From Agrococcus baldri (GTDB lineage: Bacteria; Actinomycetota; Actinomycetes; Actinomycetales; Microbacteriaceae), in the NCBI GenBank assembly GCA_007988785.1, contig BJUU01000006.1, positions 1 through 64,000 on the forward strand: a DNA stretch of 64,000 bases, given 5' to 3'. A model generated the notes under the pieces. It saw only the letters and a list, made by a program, of their open reading frames with translations. It was not told the DNA's origin and did not search any database. The position numbers were made by a program, and so were the translations under genes. Position 1 is the first letter of the stretch. Each line of letters starts with the position of its first letter. This document shows positions 35,101 through 42,701 of this stretch, piece by piece.

Positions 35101-35160
35101 GCCCGCGCCACCGCATCCGCCCGAAGTTCACACAATCGTGACATTCCGCTCGGCCATTGG

Positions 35161-35178
35161 TGCCGGATCGATCCGCCT
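35161..35178. promoter_or_regulatory. second copy of the LacI operator, upstream of lacI
   Basis: TGCCGGATCGATCCGCCT matches the operator at 35046 at 15 of 18 positions and contains the perfect 12-bp palindrome CGGATCGATCCG (35164-35175). It lies 41 bases before the lacI start codon, so autoregulation is likely; looping with the copy 115 bases away is possible. Confidence 0.75.
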
Positions 35179-35218
35179 CGCTCGCCTCGCGAGCGCCGGG
35201 CCGTGGTAGACAACTGGC

Positions 35219-36211
35219 ATGAGCAGGAGAGCCGCGACCATCGTCGACGTCGCCAAGCGCGCGGGCGTCTCGCGCACGACGGCGTCGGATGCGCTGCGCG
35301 GGCACGGGCGCGTCTCGGAGGGCACGCGCGTGGCCGTCGAGCAGGCGGCGGCCGAGCTCGGCTACCGGCCCAACACGGCGGCGCGCTCGCTGCGGGCCGC
35401 GACGACCGGCACGATCGGCATCCACCTGCCCGAGGCGATGACGCGCATCGACTACTACCTGCAGACCGTCTACGGCGCGCTCGAGCAGGCGGGCGCCGAC
35501 GAGGTCGACGTCACCGTCATCACCTCCCGCCGGCTCGCGGGCGAGCAGCCGCCGCCGAGCGTCGACGGCATCATCCTGCTCGACCCGCTCGCCGACGACC
35601 CGGTGGCCGAGCGGCTGCTCGCCCTCGACCTGCCGATCGTCACGCTCGAGCGAGCGTTCGGCGAGGTCGCGACCGGGGTGGTCTCCGCCGACCACGAAGG
35701 AGCGATCCGCGAGCTGCTCGACCACCTCGCCTCCCGCGGCAGCGCGGCGCCCGCCTTCCTCGCCTCCCCCGCCGTCACCGACTGGGGCACCCGCGCGCAG
35801 GTCGTCTACAGCGCGTGGTGCCGCGAGCAGCGCATCCAGCCCACGATCGTCGAGCGCCCCTTCGGATCGGACTCGGCGGCGTACGCCGAGGCGACGCGCG
35901 AGGTGCTCGCCGCTCGGCCGCAGACGGATGCGTTCCTGTGCGGGCCGGACGGCTCGGCGATCGTGGTGGCCGACGTGCTGCAGGACGCCGGGCGCGTCGT
36001 CGGCGAGGACGTGCTGGTCGCGGCGATGGTCGACAGCCCGGCGCTCGCCTACACGGATCCGCCCGTGACGGCCGTCGACCTCGCGCCGCGGGCCGCCGGG
36101 GCGCTGTGCGTCGAGCTGCTCGTGCGGATCATCCGCGGCGAGGCCCGGCCCGACGCATCCGTGCCGCTGCCCATCGAGGTGCGCTACCGCGCCTCGACGC
36201 TGGGTCGCTAG
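35219..36211 (+). CDS. LacI-family regulator of the amide-catabolism regulon
   Basis: A 330-residue LacI-type repressor: N-terminal helix-turn-helix TIVDVAKRAGVSRTTASDAL, hinge TAARSLRAATTGTIGI, then a ligand-binding domain. It is divergent from the ABC/amidase operon. Three copies of one 18-bp palindrome, in front of this gene, in the operon promoter and between the dehydrogenase and CoA-transferase genes, are its probable binding sites. The inducer is presumably the imported substrate or a breakdown product. Confidence 0.92.
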   Translation: MSRRAATIVDVAKRAGVSRTTASDALRGHGRVSEGTRVAVEQAAAELGYRPNTAARSLRAATTGTIGIHLPEAMTRIDYYLQTVYGALEQAGADEVDVTVITSRRLAGEQPPPSVDGIILLDPLADDPVAERLLALDLPIVTLERAFGEVATGVVSADHEGAIRELLDHLASRGSAAPAFLASPAVTDWGTRAQVVYSAWCREQRIQPTIVERPFGSDSAAYAEATREVLAARPQTDAFLCGPDGSAIVVADVLQDAGRVVGEDVLVAAMVDSPALAYTDPPVTAVDLAPRAAGALCVELLVRIIRGEARPDASVPLPIEVRYRASTLGR

Positions 36212-36227
36212 CTCCCGCCGTACGCGC

Positions 36228-36425
36228 CGTAGGTTGAGGAGGCCGCGGGCGCAGCCCGCTGCCGTCACGAAACCGCAGGCGCCCGCCCGCCGTAGGTCGA
36301 GGAGCGCGCGTGCGCAGCACGCACGCGTCACGAGACCGCAGGCGGTAGCGATTCGCCCCTCCGATCTCGTGACGCGAGCGGCTGCGCCGCGCGCTCCGGC
36401 TGCTGAGCCCGCCGAAGGGCGATCT
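36228..36425. repeat. palindromic repeats of the GTAGGTCGAGGAG family, two joined copies
   Basis: A left-half copy (GTAGGTTGAGGAGGCCGCGG then CGTCACGAAACCG) is followed at about 36292 by a second element (CGTAGGTCGAGGAGCGCGCG, ACGCGTCACGAGACCG, then ATCTCGTGACGCGAG), ending in a CTGAGCCCGCCGAAGGG segment that resembles the CCCTTCGAC family. The 233-base gap between the convergent lacI and dehydrogenase genes consists almost entirely of this. Confidence 0.8.
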
Positions 36426-36444
36426 ACGGGGCGGGGCGGGCGAT

Positions 36445-37809
36445 CTACGCGGCCGGCTGCGTCACGAGCCGCCGGTTCGCGAACTCGAGCACCGCATCCG
36501 GGCCGAGCTCCCGGCCGAAGCCCGAGCGCTTCACGCCGCCGAAGGGCAGCTCGGGCCGCGAGATGCCGAACGCGCCGATCGAGACCATGCCGGCCTCGAG
36601 CCGCTCGGCGATCCAGGCGGCCCGCTCGGCGTCGGCGTCGAAGACGTTGGCGCCCAGCCCGAAGGGCGAGTCGTTCGCGGCCTCGACGGCCTCGGCCGCG
36701 TCGCGCACCGGCACGACGATCGCGACGGGTCCGAACAGCTCCTGGTGCCACACGGCCATGTCGCGGGTGACGCCCGTGAGCACGCCGGGCTCGACCCACG
36801 CGCCCGGCCGGTCGATGCGCCTGCCGCCCGCGAGCGTCGCGCCCTCGGCGACCGCGGCCTCCACCTGCCCGACGAGCTCTGCCGCCGCGGCCTCGCTCGA
36901 CATCGGGCCCACCTCGACGCCCTCCTCGAGCGGCGAGCCGATGCGCAGCGCCGCCATGCCGGCGACGAGCCGCTCGACGAACGCGTCGTAGAGCGATTCG
37001 TGCACGATGAAGCGCTTCGCCGAGGTGCACGCCTGCCCGCAGTTGCGGGTGCGGGCGGCGATGGCGGTCGCGACGTCGCGCTCGAGGTCGTCGGTCGACA
37101 TCAGGATGAACGGGTCGGAGCCGCCCAGCTCGAGCACGCAGCGCGTCAGCGCCCGGCCGGCCGTCTCGGCCACGGCCGCGCCGGCCCGCTCGCTGCCGGT
37201 GAGCGAGACGCCCTGCACCCGCGGGTCCTCGATCATGCGCGCGATCTGCCCGTTGGTGGCCAGCACCGTCTGGTAGAGCCCCGGGGCCAGGCCCGAGGCA
37301 TCCGCCATCTCCTGCATGAGCAGCGCCGCACCGGTGCAGCTGCCGGCGTGCTTGATGATCACCGGGTTGCCGAGCAGCAGGTTGGGGGCGGCGAAGCGGG
37401 CGACCTGGTAGTAGGGGAAGTTCCAGGGCATGACGCCCACGAGCGGCCCGGTCGGCCGCAGCTCGACGCGCGCGCTGCGGCCGCGCCAACCGGTCTCCAT
37501 CTCGCGGCTCGCGAGCAGCTCCGGCCGGTCGGCGTACCAGTCCCAGATGTCGGCGACGAGCCGCGCCTCGCCCGCCGCCTGCGGCAGCGGCTTGCCCATC
37601 TCGCGCGCGATCGTCTCGGCCAGCTCGGCCTCGCGCTCGCGGAAGCCGGCCGCGATGGCGCGCATCGCCGCGATGCGCTCCTCGAGGCTCGGCAGGGCAG
37701 CGGATGCGTCGGCCGCGGCCTGCAGGACGCGCTCGATCTCGGCGTCGGTGGCGTCGGCGTGCTCGGCGATGAGCTCGCCCGTCGCGGGGTCGACGGAGCG
37801 GTAGGCCAT
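36445..37809 (-). CDS. NAD(P)-dependent aldehyde dehydrogenase, succinate-semialdehyde type
   Basis: A 454-residue dehydrogenase most like the Sad/YneI and GabD group: MAYRSVDPATGEL at the start, MPWNFPYYQVARFAAPNLL, ELGGSDPFIL containing the catalytic glutamate, NCGQACTSAKRF with the catalytic cysteine, and ELPFGGVKRSGFGREL near the end. This group oxidises succinate or glutarate semialdehyde. The start is the ATG at 37809 with GGAGG just upstream. It is divergent from the CoA-transferase gene and shares a LacI-type operator with it. Confidence 0.88.
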   Translation of the reverse strand: MAYRSVDPATGELIAEHADATDAEIERVLQAAADASAALPSLEERIAAMRAIAAGFREREAELAETIAREMGKPLPQAAGEARLVADIWDWYADRPELLASREMETGWRGRSARVELRPTGPLVGVMPWNFPYYQVARFAAPNLLLGNPVIIKHAGSCTGAALLMQEMADASGLAPGLYQTVLATNGQIARMIEDPRVQGVSLTGSERAGAAVAETAGRALTRCVLELGGSDPFILMSTDDLERDVATAIAARTRNCGQACTSAKRFIVHESLYDAFVERLVAGMAALRIGSPLEEGVEVGPMSSEAAAAELVGQVEAAVAEGATLAGGRRIDRPGAWVEPGVLTGVTRDMAVWHQELFGPVAIVVPVRDAAEAVEAANDSPFGLGANVFDADAERAAWIAERLEAGMVSIGAFGISRPELPFGGVKRSGFGRELGPDAVLEFANRRLVTQPAA

Positions 37810-37849
37810 GGGTCCTCCAGGGGGTTCGCGAGGGTGTTCGACGATGGGC

Positions 37850-37892
37850 ACGATACGCGGGATTGCCTGATGACGGAACGATCCGGCATGCT
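37850..37892. promoter_or_regulatory. divergent promoters sharing the third LacI operator
   Basis: Operator TGACGGAACGATCCGGCA (37871-37888) is the reverse complement of the 35046 site with one mismatch. Rightward: -35 TTGCCT (37863-37868) and -10 CATGCT (37887-37892), 18 bases apart, with the operator in the spacer and a GTG start six bases after the -10. Leftward: -35 TTCCGT (37873-37878) and -10 TATCGT (37850-37855), 17 bases apart. One bound repressor would cover both promoters. Confidence 0.8.
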
Positions 37893-37898
37893 GGGTGC

Positions 37899-39101
37899 GT
37901 GACCGCTGCCCCACACCCCGACGACGCGCCCTTCGCCGGGCTGCTGGTCGCCGACCTCTCGCGCGTGCTGGCCGGGCCGCTCGTCGGCGCGACGCTCGCC
38001 GACCTCGGAGCGCGCGTGATCAAGGTCGAGCAGCCGGGCACGGGCGACGGCACCCGCGCCTGGTCGCCGCCGGCCTCGGCGACGGGCTCGACCTACTTCG
38101 ACAGCGCCAACCGCGGCAAGGAGTCGGTCGCGCTCGACCTGGGCGCGCCCGCCGACCTCGCGCTCGCCCGCGAGCTCATCGCGCGCGCCGACGTCGTGAT
38201 CGAGAACTTCCGACCCGGCGGCGCCACGCGGCTGGGCCTCGACCGCGACGCGCTGCTCGCCGAGCACCCGGGGCTCGTGTGGTGCTCGATCACCGGCTAC
38301 GGCGCCCAGCCCGGCGGCGCCGGCCGCGCCGGCTACGACTTCGTGCTGCAGGCCGCGAGCGGGCTCATGCACATCACCGGCGATACCGAAGGGCCGCCGA
38401 CCAAGGCGGGCGTGGCGCTCGTCGACGTGCTCACCGCGAAGGATGCGCTCGCCGGCATCCTCGCGGCGCTGCTGCGCCGGGGCCGCACGGGCCGCGGCGG
38501 GCTCGTCGAGGTGGCACTGCTCTCGAGCATCCAGGCGGCGCTCGTCAACCAGCTGCAGGCGGTGCTGGGGCCGATCGGCGCCGAGGCTGTCCCCGCGGGC
38601 GTCGCCGCAGAACCCCGCCGGGCCGGCAGCGCGCATCCCTCGATCGTGCCCTACCAGCTGCTCGAGACCGGCGACGGGCCGCTCGCGGTCGCCGTCGGCA
38701 CCGACGGGCAGTTCCGCGCCTTCGCGGCGCTGCTGGGCGCGCCCGAGCTCGCCGGCGACCCGCGCTTCGCCACCAACCCCCAGCGCGTCGCCCACCGCGA
38801 GGCGCTCGTGCCGCTGCTCGAGGCCGCGCTCGCCGCCGGCACCGCCGCAGTCTGGGAGCAGCGCATGCTCGCCGCCGGCCTCGTCGCCAGCCGCGTGCGC
38901 ACGATCGGCGAGGGCCTCGCGCTCGCCGCCGAGGTGGGGCTCGACCCGGTGCGCGAGGTGCGCGGCGCCGCCGGCGTGGGCCGTCAGCTCGCCTCGCCCA
39001 TCCGCATCGACGGCGTCGCGCGCACGTCGACGACCGCGCCTCCGCTGCTCGGCGAGCACGACGCATCCGTGCGAGCCTGGCTCTCGCAGCCCGCACCCTG
39101 A
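37899..39101 (+). CDS. CaiB/BaiF-family CoA-transferase
   Basis: A 400-residue class III CoA-transferase: LVADLSRVLAGPLVGATLADLGARVIKVE at the start, ENFRPGG, the GYDFVLQAASGLMHITGD region and LVDVLTAKDALAGI, where the catalytic aspartate is expected. Next to a glutaryl-CoA-dehydrogenase-like gene, the best-fitting role is transfer of CoA to a dicarboxylate such as glutarate, as in SUGCT. The start is the GTG at 37899, six bases after a -10 hexamer overlapped by the LacI operator, hence probably leaderless and repressible. Confidence 0.87.
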   Translation: MTAAPHPDDAPFAGLLVADLSRVLAGPLVGATLADLGARVIKVEQPGTGDGTRAWSPPASATGSTYFDSANRGKESVALDLGAPADLALARELIARADVVIENFRPGGATRLGLDRDALLAEHPGLVWCSITGYGAQPGGAGRAGYDFVLQAASGLMHITGDTEGPPTKAGVALVDVLTAKDALAGILAALLRRGRTGRGGLVEVALLSSIQAALVNQLQAVLGPIGAEAVPAGVAAEPRRAGSAHPSIVPYQLLETGDGPLAVAVGTDGQFRAFAALLGAPELAGDPRFATNPQRVAHREALVPLLEAALAAGTAAVWEQRMLAAGLVASRVRTIGEGLALAAEVGLDPVREVRGAAGVGRQLASPIRIDGVARTSTTAPPLLGEHDASVRAWLSQPAP

Positions 39102-39166
39102 CCGCGACACGCGCGCCAACGCATCCGCCTGACGCCATCGACCGACGCCATCGACCGAGGAGCCCC

Positions 39167-40324
39167 ATGACCACCGACCTGCTCGATCTCGAATCGCTGC
39201 TCACCGACGAGGAGCGCGCCGTGCGGGCGCGGGTGCGGGCGCTCGTCGACCGCGAGATCAGGCCGCACATCGCCGACTGGTTCGAGCGCGCGCACTTCCC
39301 GCGCGAGCTCGTGCCGAAGCTCGCGGCCGAGGGGCTGCTGGGCATGCACATCACGGGCTACGGATGCGCGGGGCGCTCGTCGGTGGAGTACGGCATCGCG
39401 ATGCAGGAGCTCGAGGCGGGCGACAGCGGCATCCGCACCTTCGTGTCGGTGCAGGGCTCGCTCGCGATGAGCGCGGTCGCGAAGCACGGCTCGGAGGAGC
39501 AGAAGCAGGCGTGGCTGCCGCGCATGGCGGCGGGTGAGGCGATCGGCTGCTTCGGGCTCACGGAGCCGAACGCGGGCAGCGATCCCGGCGCGATGCAGAC
39601 CTTCGCGCGGCGCGACGGCGACGACTGGGTGATCGACGGCGCGAAGCGCTGGATCGGGCTCGCCTCGATCGCCGACGTCGCCGTCATCTGGGCGCAGACC
39701 GAGGAGGGCGTGCGCGGCTTCCTGGTGGAGACGTCGACGCCGGGCTTCACGGCGACGCCGATCGAGCCGAAGCTGTCGATGCGGGCGTCGATCCAGTGCG
39801 ACATCGCGCTCGAGGGCGTGCGGGTGCCGGAGTCGGCGCGGCTGCCGGAGGCGCGGGGACTGCGGGCGCCCTTCGAGTGCCTGAACGAGGCGCGGTTCGG
39901 CATCGCCTGGGGTGCGCTCGGCGCCGGCCGCGACGCGCTCGAGACGGCGCTCGCCTACGCGGGCGAGCGGGAGGTCTTCGGCCGGCCGCTCGCCGGCATG
40001 CAGCTGACGCAGGCGCGGCTGGCCGAGATGGCGCTGTCGCTGCAGCAGGCGCAGCTGCTGGCGTTGCACCTCGGGCGTCGCAAGGACGCCGGTGGCTTGC
40101 GCCCGCACGAGATCTCGATGGGCAAGCTCGCCTCGTGCCGTACGGCGATCGACATCTGCCGCGAGGCGCGCGCCATCCTGGGCGGCAACGGCGTCTCGCT
40201 CGAGCACTCCCCCATGCGGCACGCCGCGAACCTCGAGAGCGTGCGCACCTACGAGGGCACCGACGAAGTGCACACCCTCGTGATCGGGCAGGCGCTGACG
40301 GGGTTGGCGGCATTCCGGGGGTGA
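39167..40324 (+). CDS. acyl-CoA dehydrogenase, glutaryl-CoA dehydrogenase-like
   Basis: A 385-residue flavoenzyme strongly reminiscent of glutaryl-CoA dehydrogenase: ITGYGCAGRSSVEYGIAMQELE, CFGLTEPNAGSDPGAMQT, the active-site base region RTYEGTDEVHTLVIGQALTG, and NEARFGIAWGALGAG. GCDH oxidises and decarboxylates glutaryl-CoA to crotonyl-CoA. GAGGAG lies five bases before the ATG. It follows the CoA-transferase by 65 bases in the same operon. Identity as a true GCDH rather than a relative for another short dicarboxylyl-CoA is inferred. Confidence 0.88.
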   Translation: MTTDLLDLESLLTDEERAVRARVRALVDREIRPHIADWFERAHFPRELVPKLAAEGLLGMHITGYGCAGRSSVEYGIAMQELEAGDSGIRTFVSVQGSLAMSAVAKHGSEEQKQAWLPRMAAGEAIGCFGLTEPNAGSDPGAMQTFARRDGDDWVIDGAKRWIGLASIADVAVIWAQTEEGVRGFLVETSTPGFTATPIEPKLSMRASIQCDIALEGVRVPESARLPEARGLRAPFECLNEARFGIAWGALGAGRDALETALAYAGEREVFGRPLAGMQLTQARLAEMALSLQQAQLLALHLGRRKDAGGLRPHEISMGKLASCRTAIDICREARAILGGNGVSLEHSPMRHAANLESVRTYEGTDEVHTLVIGQALTGLAAFRG

Positions 40325-40325
40325 C

Positions 40326-40496
40326 GGTCCCGGCCGCTCGCGCAAGCGCCCGGCTCACAGCTATCTCCGCGAGCTCATCCACGACGACGCGTCTCGCCCC
40401 CTGATGGCAGACGTCATGGCGCGCATCGCTTCGCGCGACAGCATCGAGGCCAGCGCCACGGACATCCAGTCGTTCATCGACGCCGATTGGCGGTGA
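40326..40496 (+). pseudogene. truncated VapB-like antitoxin remnant
   Basis: Starting directly after the acyl-CoA dehydrogenase stop, this frame encodes about 56 residues without a start codon: HSYLRELIHDDASRPLMADV, then MARIASRDSIEASATDIQSF and DADWR. The pattern matches the C-terminal part of actinobacterial antitoxins paired with PIN toxins. The N-terminal DNA-binding half is missing. An internal ATG could still make about 30 residues. This and the following remnant account for the only gap over 300 bases in the window (40325-40722). Confidence 0.6.
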
Positions 40497-40514
40497 GATG
40501 ACCGACGCTACCCG

Positions 40515-40679
40515 ATGCAACCATTCCAGCGGCGAGTCTTGGCGCTGCGATACAGCTTCACCGCCTACGACGCGTTGCACGTCGCCCTCGCAGAGTCGCT
40601 CGGGATGCCGCTGCTCATGGATGACCGGAAGTTCCGCGGTGGCCCGGAACAGGCGGCCGTCATAGAGACCTGGCCGTGA
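40515..40679 (+). pseudogene. truncated VapC/PIN-domain toxin remnant
   Basis: A 54-residue frame with SFTAYDALHVALAESLGMPL followed by MDDRKF, the typical third and fourth conserved blocks of PIN-domain ribonucleases (TAYDAxYVALAE, then an aspartate pair). The N-terminal half with the first catalytic aspartate and the glutamate is absent, and an ATG directly after the antitoxin stop (40498) is in a different frame, so a deletion is indicated. Non-functional as a nuclease. Confidence 0.65.
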
Positions 40680-40722
40680 GCGGCCGCAGCAGGGTGAGGC
40701 GGGGCAGCCGACCGATCCCGCC

Positions 40723-41574
40723 TCAGACCAGCAGCCGCTCCAGCACTTGCACCACGCCGTGCTCGACGTTGCTCGGGGCGCGGTAGCGGGCCGTCGCGAG
40801 CACGTCGGGATGGGCGTTCGCCATCGCGAAGGTCCAGTCGGCGTCGGCGAGCATGCCGAGATCGTTGAGATAGTCGCCGAAGACCACTGTCTGCGCCGGG
40901 GTCACGCCCAGCTCGCGCTGCAGCGCCTCGACGCCGAGCCGCTTGTCGACGCTGTCGTGGATGACGTCGGCCCAGTTCGGCGAGCCGATCATGACGCGGT
41001 GCCCCGCGGGCCCGGGCGTGAGCCACCGCTCGGCGGCGGCCGCAGAGCCGCTCGCCGCATACACCGCGAGCTTCAGCACGTCGTCGGTGCGGTCGAGCAG
41101 ATCCTCAACCACCTCGAACGCCACGTGATACTGCTGCGCCTCCGCGACGAAGACGGGGTCGGTCGACTCGATCGAGGCGATCTCGCGGCGGCTCGCGACG
41201 AGGTCCAGCTCACCATCCGACTCCCGCACCGTGTGCACGATCTGCCGCACCGCATCCGGGTCGACCGTCGTGGTGCCGATGACTTCGCCGTCGTGGGTGG
41301 CGATGGCGCCGTTCTCAGCGATGCACGAGAATGTGCCGGCTCGCGCGAAGAGGTGCTCGAGGGTGGCCAGCTGGCGGCCGCTCGCGGGCGCGAAGGCGAT
41401 GCCGGCTGCCTGCATGCGCGTCAGCAACGGCCAGAACGCGTCGGGCACGCGGCCGTCGGCGTCGAGCAGCGTGCCGTCCATGTCGCACACCACGAGACGG
41501 ATGTCGAGATCAGCGGGAACGTCGAACGGCGGCACGTCGGCAGCGAGGTCGGGTGCAGTCTTCACAGCACCCAT
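40723..41574 (-). CDS. HAD-superfamily hydrolase, Cof type
   Basis: A 283-residue phosphatase-like protein: motif I RLVVCDMDGTLLDADG (nucleophile Asp), motif II in APASGRQ, the lysine region KLAVYAASG, and motif III/IV TVVFGDYLNDLGMLADADWTFAMANA. Cof-type enzymes dephosphorylate sugar phosphates, flavin or pyridoxal phosphate. The ATG at 41574 fits best; the frame runs on over the lacI promoter. It is divergent from the lacI gene, with a palindrome between them, so both may respond to the same regulator. Confidence 0.9.
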   Translation of the reverse strand: MGAVKTAPDLAADVPPFDVPADLDIRLVVCDMDGTLLDADGRVPDAFWPLLTRMQAAGIAFAPASGRQLATLEHLFARAGTFSCIAENGAIATHDGEVIGTTTVDPDAVRQIVHTVRESDGELDLVASRREIASIESTDPVFVAEAQQYHVAFEVVEDLLDRTDDVLKLAVYAASGSAAAAERWLTPGPAGHRVMIGSPNWADVIHDSVDKRLGVEALQRELGVTPAQTVVFGDYLNDLGMLADADWTFAMANAHPDVLATARYRAPSNVEHGVVQVLERLLV

Positions 41575-41602
41575 CGTCGCAGAGCGTGACGACTTCTGCG
41601 CT

Positions 41603-41629
41603 GCATGCGCATGCGAAGCGCGAGACGCT
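41603..41629. promoter_or_regulatory. lacI promoter with palindromic operator
   Basis: The perfect 12-bp palindrome GCATGCGCATGC (41603-41614) lies 21 bases before the lacI start. A -10-like GACGCT (41624-41629) ends six bases before the ATG. A related palindrome, CATACGTATG, precedes the transporter gene at 42654; the shared form is CATRC-GYATG, a typical LacI-type symmetry. Confidence 0.6.
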
Positions 41630-41635
41630 AGAGGC

Positions 41636-42649
41636 ATGACCCGCCGAGTCACCAGCTTCGACGTCGCCCGCCTGGCCGGCGTCTCGCAGTCCACCGTCTC
41701 CCGCGCGCTCCGCAACCTGCCCAACATCACGCCCGCCACGCGAGCGAAGGTCGCGCGGGCCGCGACAGAGCTGCGCTATGTGCCGCTGCAGTCTGGTCGC
41801 TCGCTCTCCACGCGGATCACCGGCCGCATCGCGGTCGTCTCGGAGGCGCTCACGAATCCGTTCTACCCGCAGCTGCTGGAGCCACTTCGCCAACGTCTTG
41901 CCGATCAGGGCTACCAGACGGTGCTCATCGGCGATCACGAGGACGACGCGCTGACCGTCGCGGCGCTCTCCGATGGCTCGTACGACGGCGTCATCGACAC
42001 GACCGCGAGCCGCACATCTCGACTGCCTCGCGCCATGGCCGAAGCGGGCCTGCCGTGCGTGCTCGTCAATCGCATGACCGACGACCCCGATGAGCTGTCA
42101 TGCACCTTCGACGACGAGGCCGGCGCCGCACGACTGGCCGGCTTGCTCATCGAGCTCGGCCACACCGACTTCGCCCTCATCGCCGGCCCTGAGCAGTACT
42201 CCACGAGCGCGCGTCGCGAACGCGGGCTGCGAACGGCGCTCGACGAGGCCGGGCTGTGGATCCCAGACCGCCGCACGAAGCACGTCGAGTTCGGCGCCGA
42301 CAGCGGACACCGTGCAGCGCTCGAGCTGTTGGCGCAGCCACAGCGCGCCAGCGTGCTCTTCTGCCTCAACGATGTGCTCGCGCTCGGTGCCTTGAACGCT
42401 GCCACATCGCTCGAGCTGGACGTCCCGGGCGACGTGTCGGTCGTCGGATTCGACGACATCGCGATCGCGGGCTGGGATCGCTTCGCGCTCACCACGGTGC
42501 GATGCGATCTCGAGGCGCTCGCCGCAGAGGCCGTCGACATGCTCACACGCCTCGTTCGAGGGCTCACCGTCGATGGGTCGCGCACGATCGAGGTCGAGGT
42601 CGTCGCCCGTCAGACGCACGCTGCAGCGAAGGCAGCCGTCGTGCGTTGA
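41636..42649 (+). CDS. LacI-family regulator of the MHS-transporter operon
   Basis: A 337-residue repressor: helix-turn-helix SFDVARLAGVSQSTVSRALR, hinge PLQSGRSLSTRITGRIAVV, a sugar-binding-like effector domain, and VVGFDDIAIAGWDRFALTTVRCD near the end. It precedes the transporter gene by 52 bases in the same direction and is likely to control it through the CATACGTATG palindrome. ATG at 41636 is chosen because of the leaderless-type hexamer. Codon choice looks slightly less G+C-extreme than in neighbours. Confidence 0.92.
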   Translation: MTRRVTSFDVARLAGVSQSTVSRALRNLPNITPATRAKVARAATELRYVPLQSGRSLSTRITGRIAVVSEALTNPFYPQLLEPLRQRLADQGYQTVLIGDHEDDALTVAALSDGSYDGVIDTTASRTSRLPRAMAEAGLPCVLVNRMTDDPDELSCTFDDEAGAARLAGLLIELGHTDFALIAGPEQYSTSARRERGLRTALDEAGLWIPDRRTKHVEFGADSGHRAALELLAQPQRASVLFCLNDVLALGALNAATSLELDVPGDVSVVGFDDIAIAGWDRFALTTVRCDLEALAAEAVDMLTRLVRGLTVDGSRTIEVEVVARQTHAAAKAAVVR

Positions 42650-42653
42650 GTTT

Positions 42654-42663
42654 CATACGTATG
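42654..42663 (+). promoter_or_regulatory. operator upstream of the MHS transporter
   Basis: CATACGTATG is a perfect palindrome between the lacI stop and the transporter, 38 bases before its ATG. TTGAGT just upstream (42645-42650) could be a -35, placing the palindrome in the promoter spacer. It pairs with the palindrome at 41603. Confidence 0.6.
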
Positions 42664-42701
42664 CACAGCAGGCTCTCCTTGTCTGTCAAAGGAGACATCT
42701 C

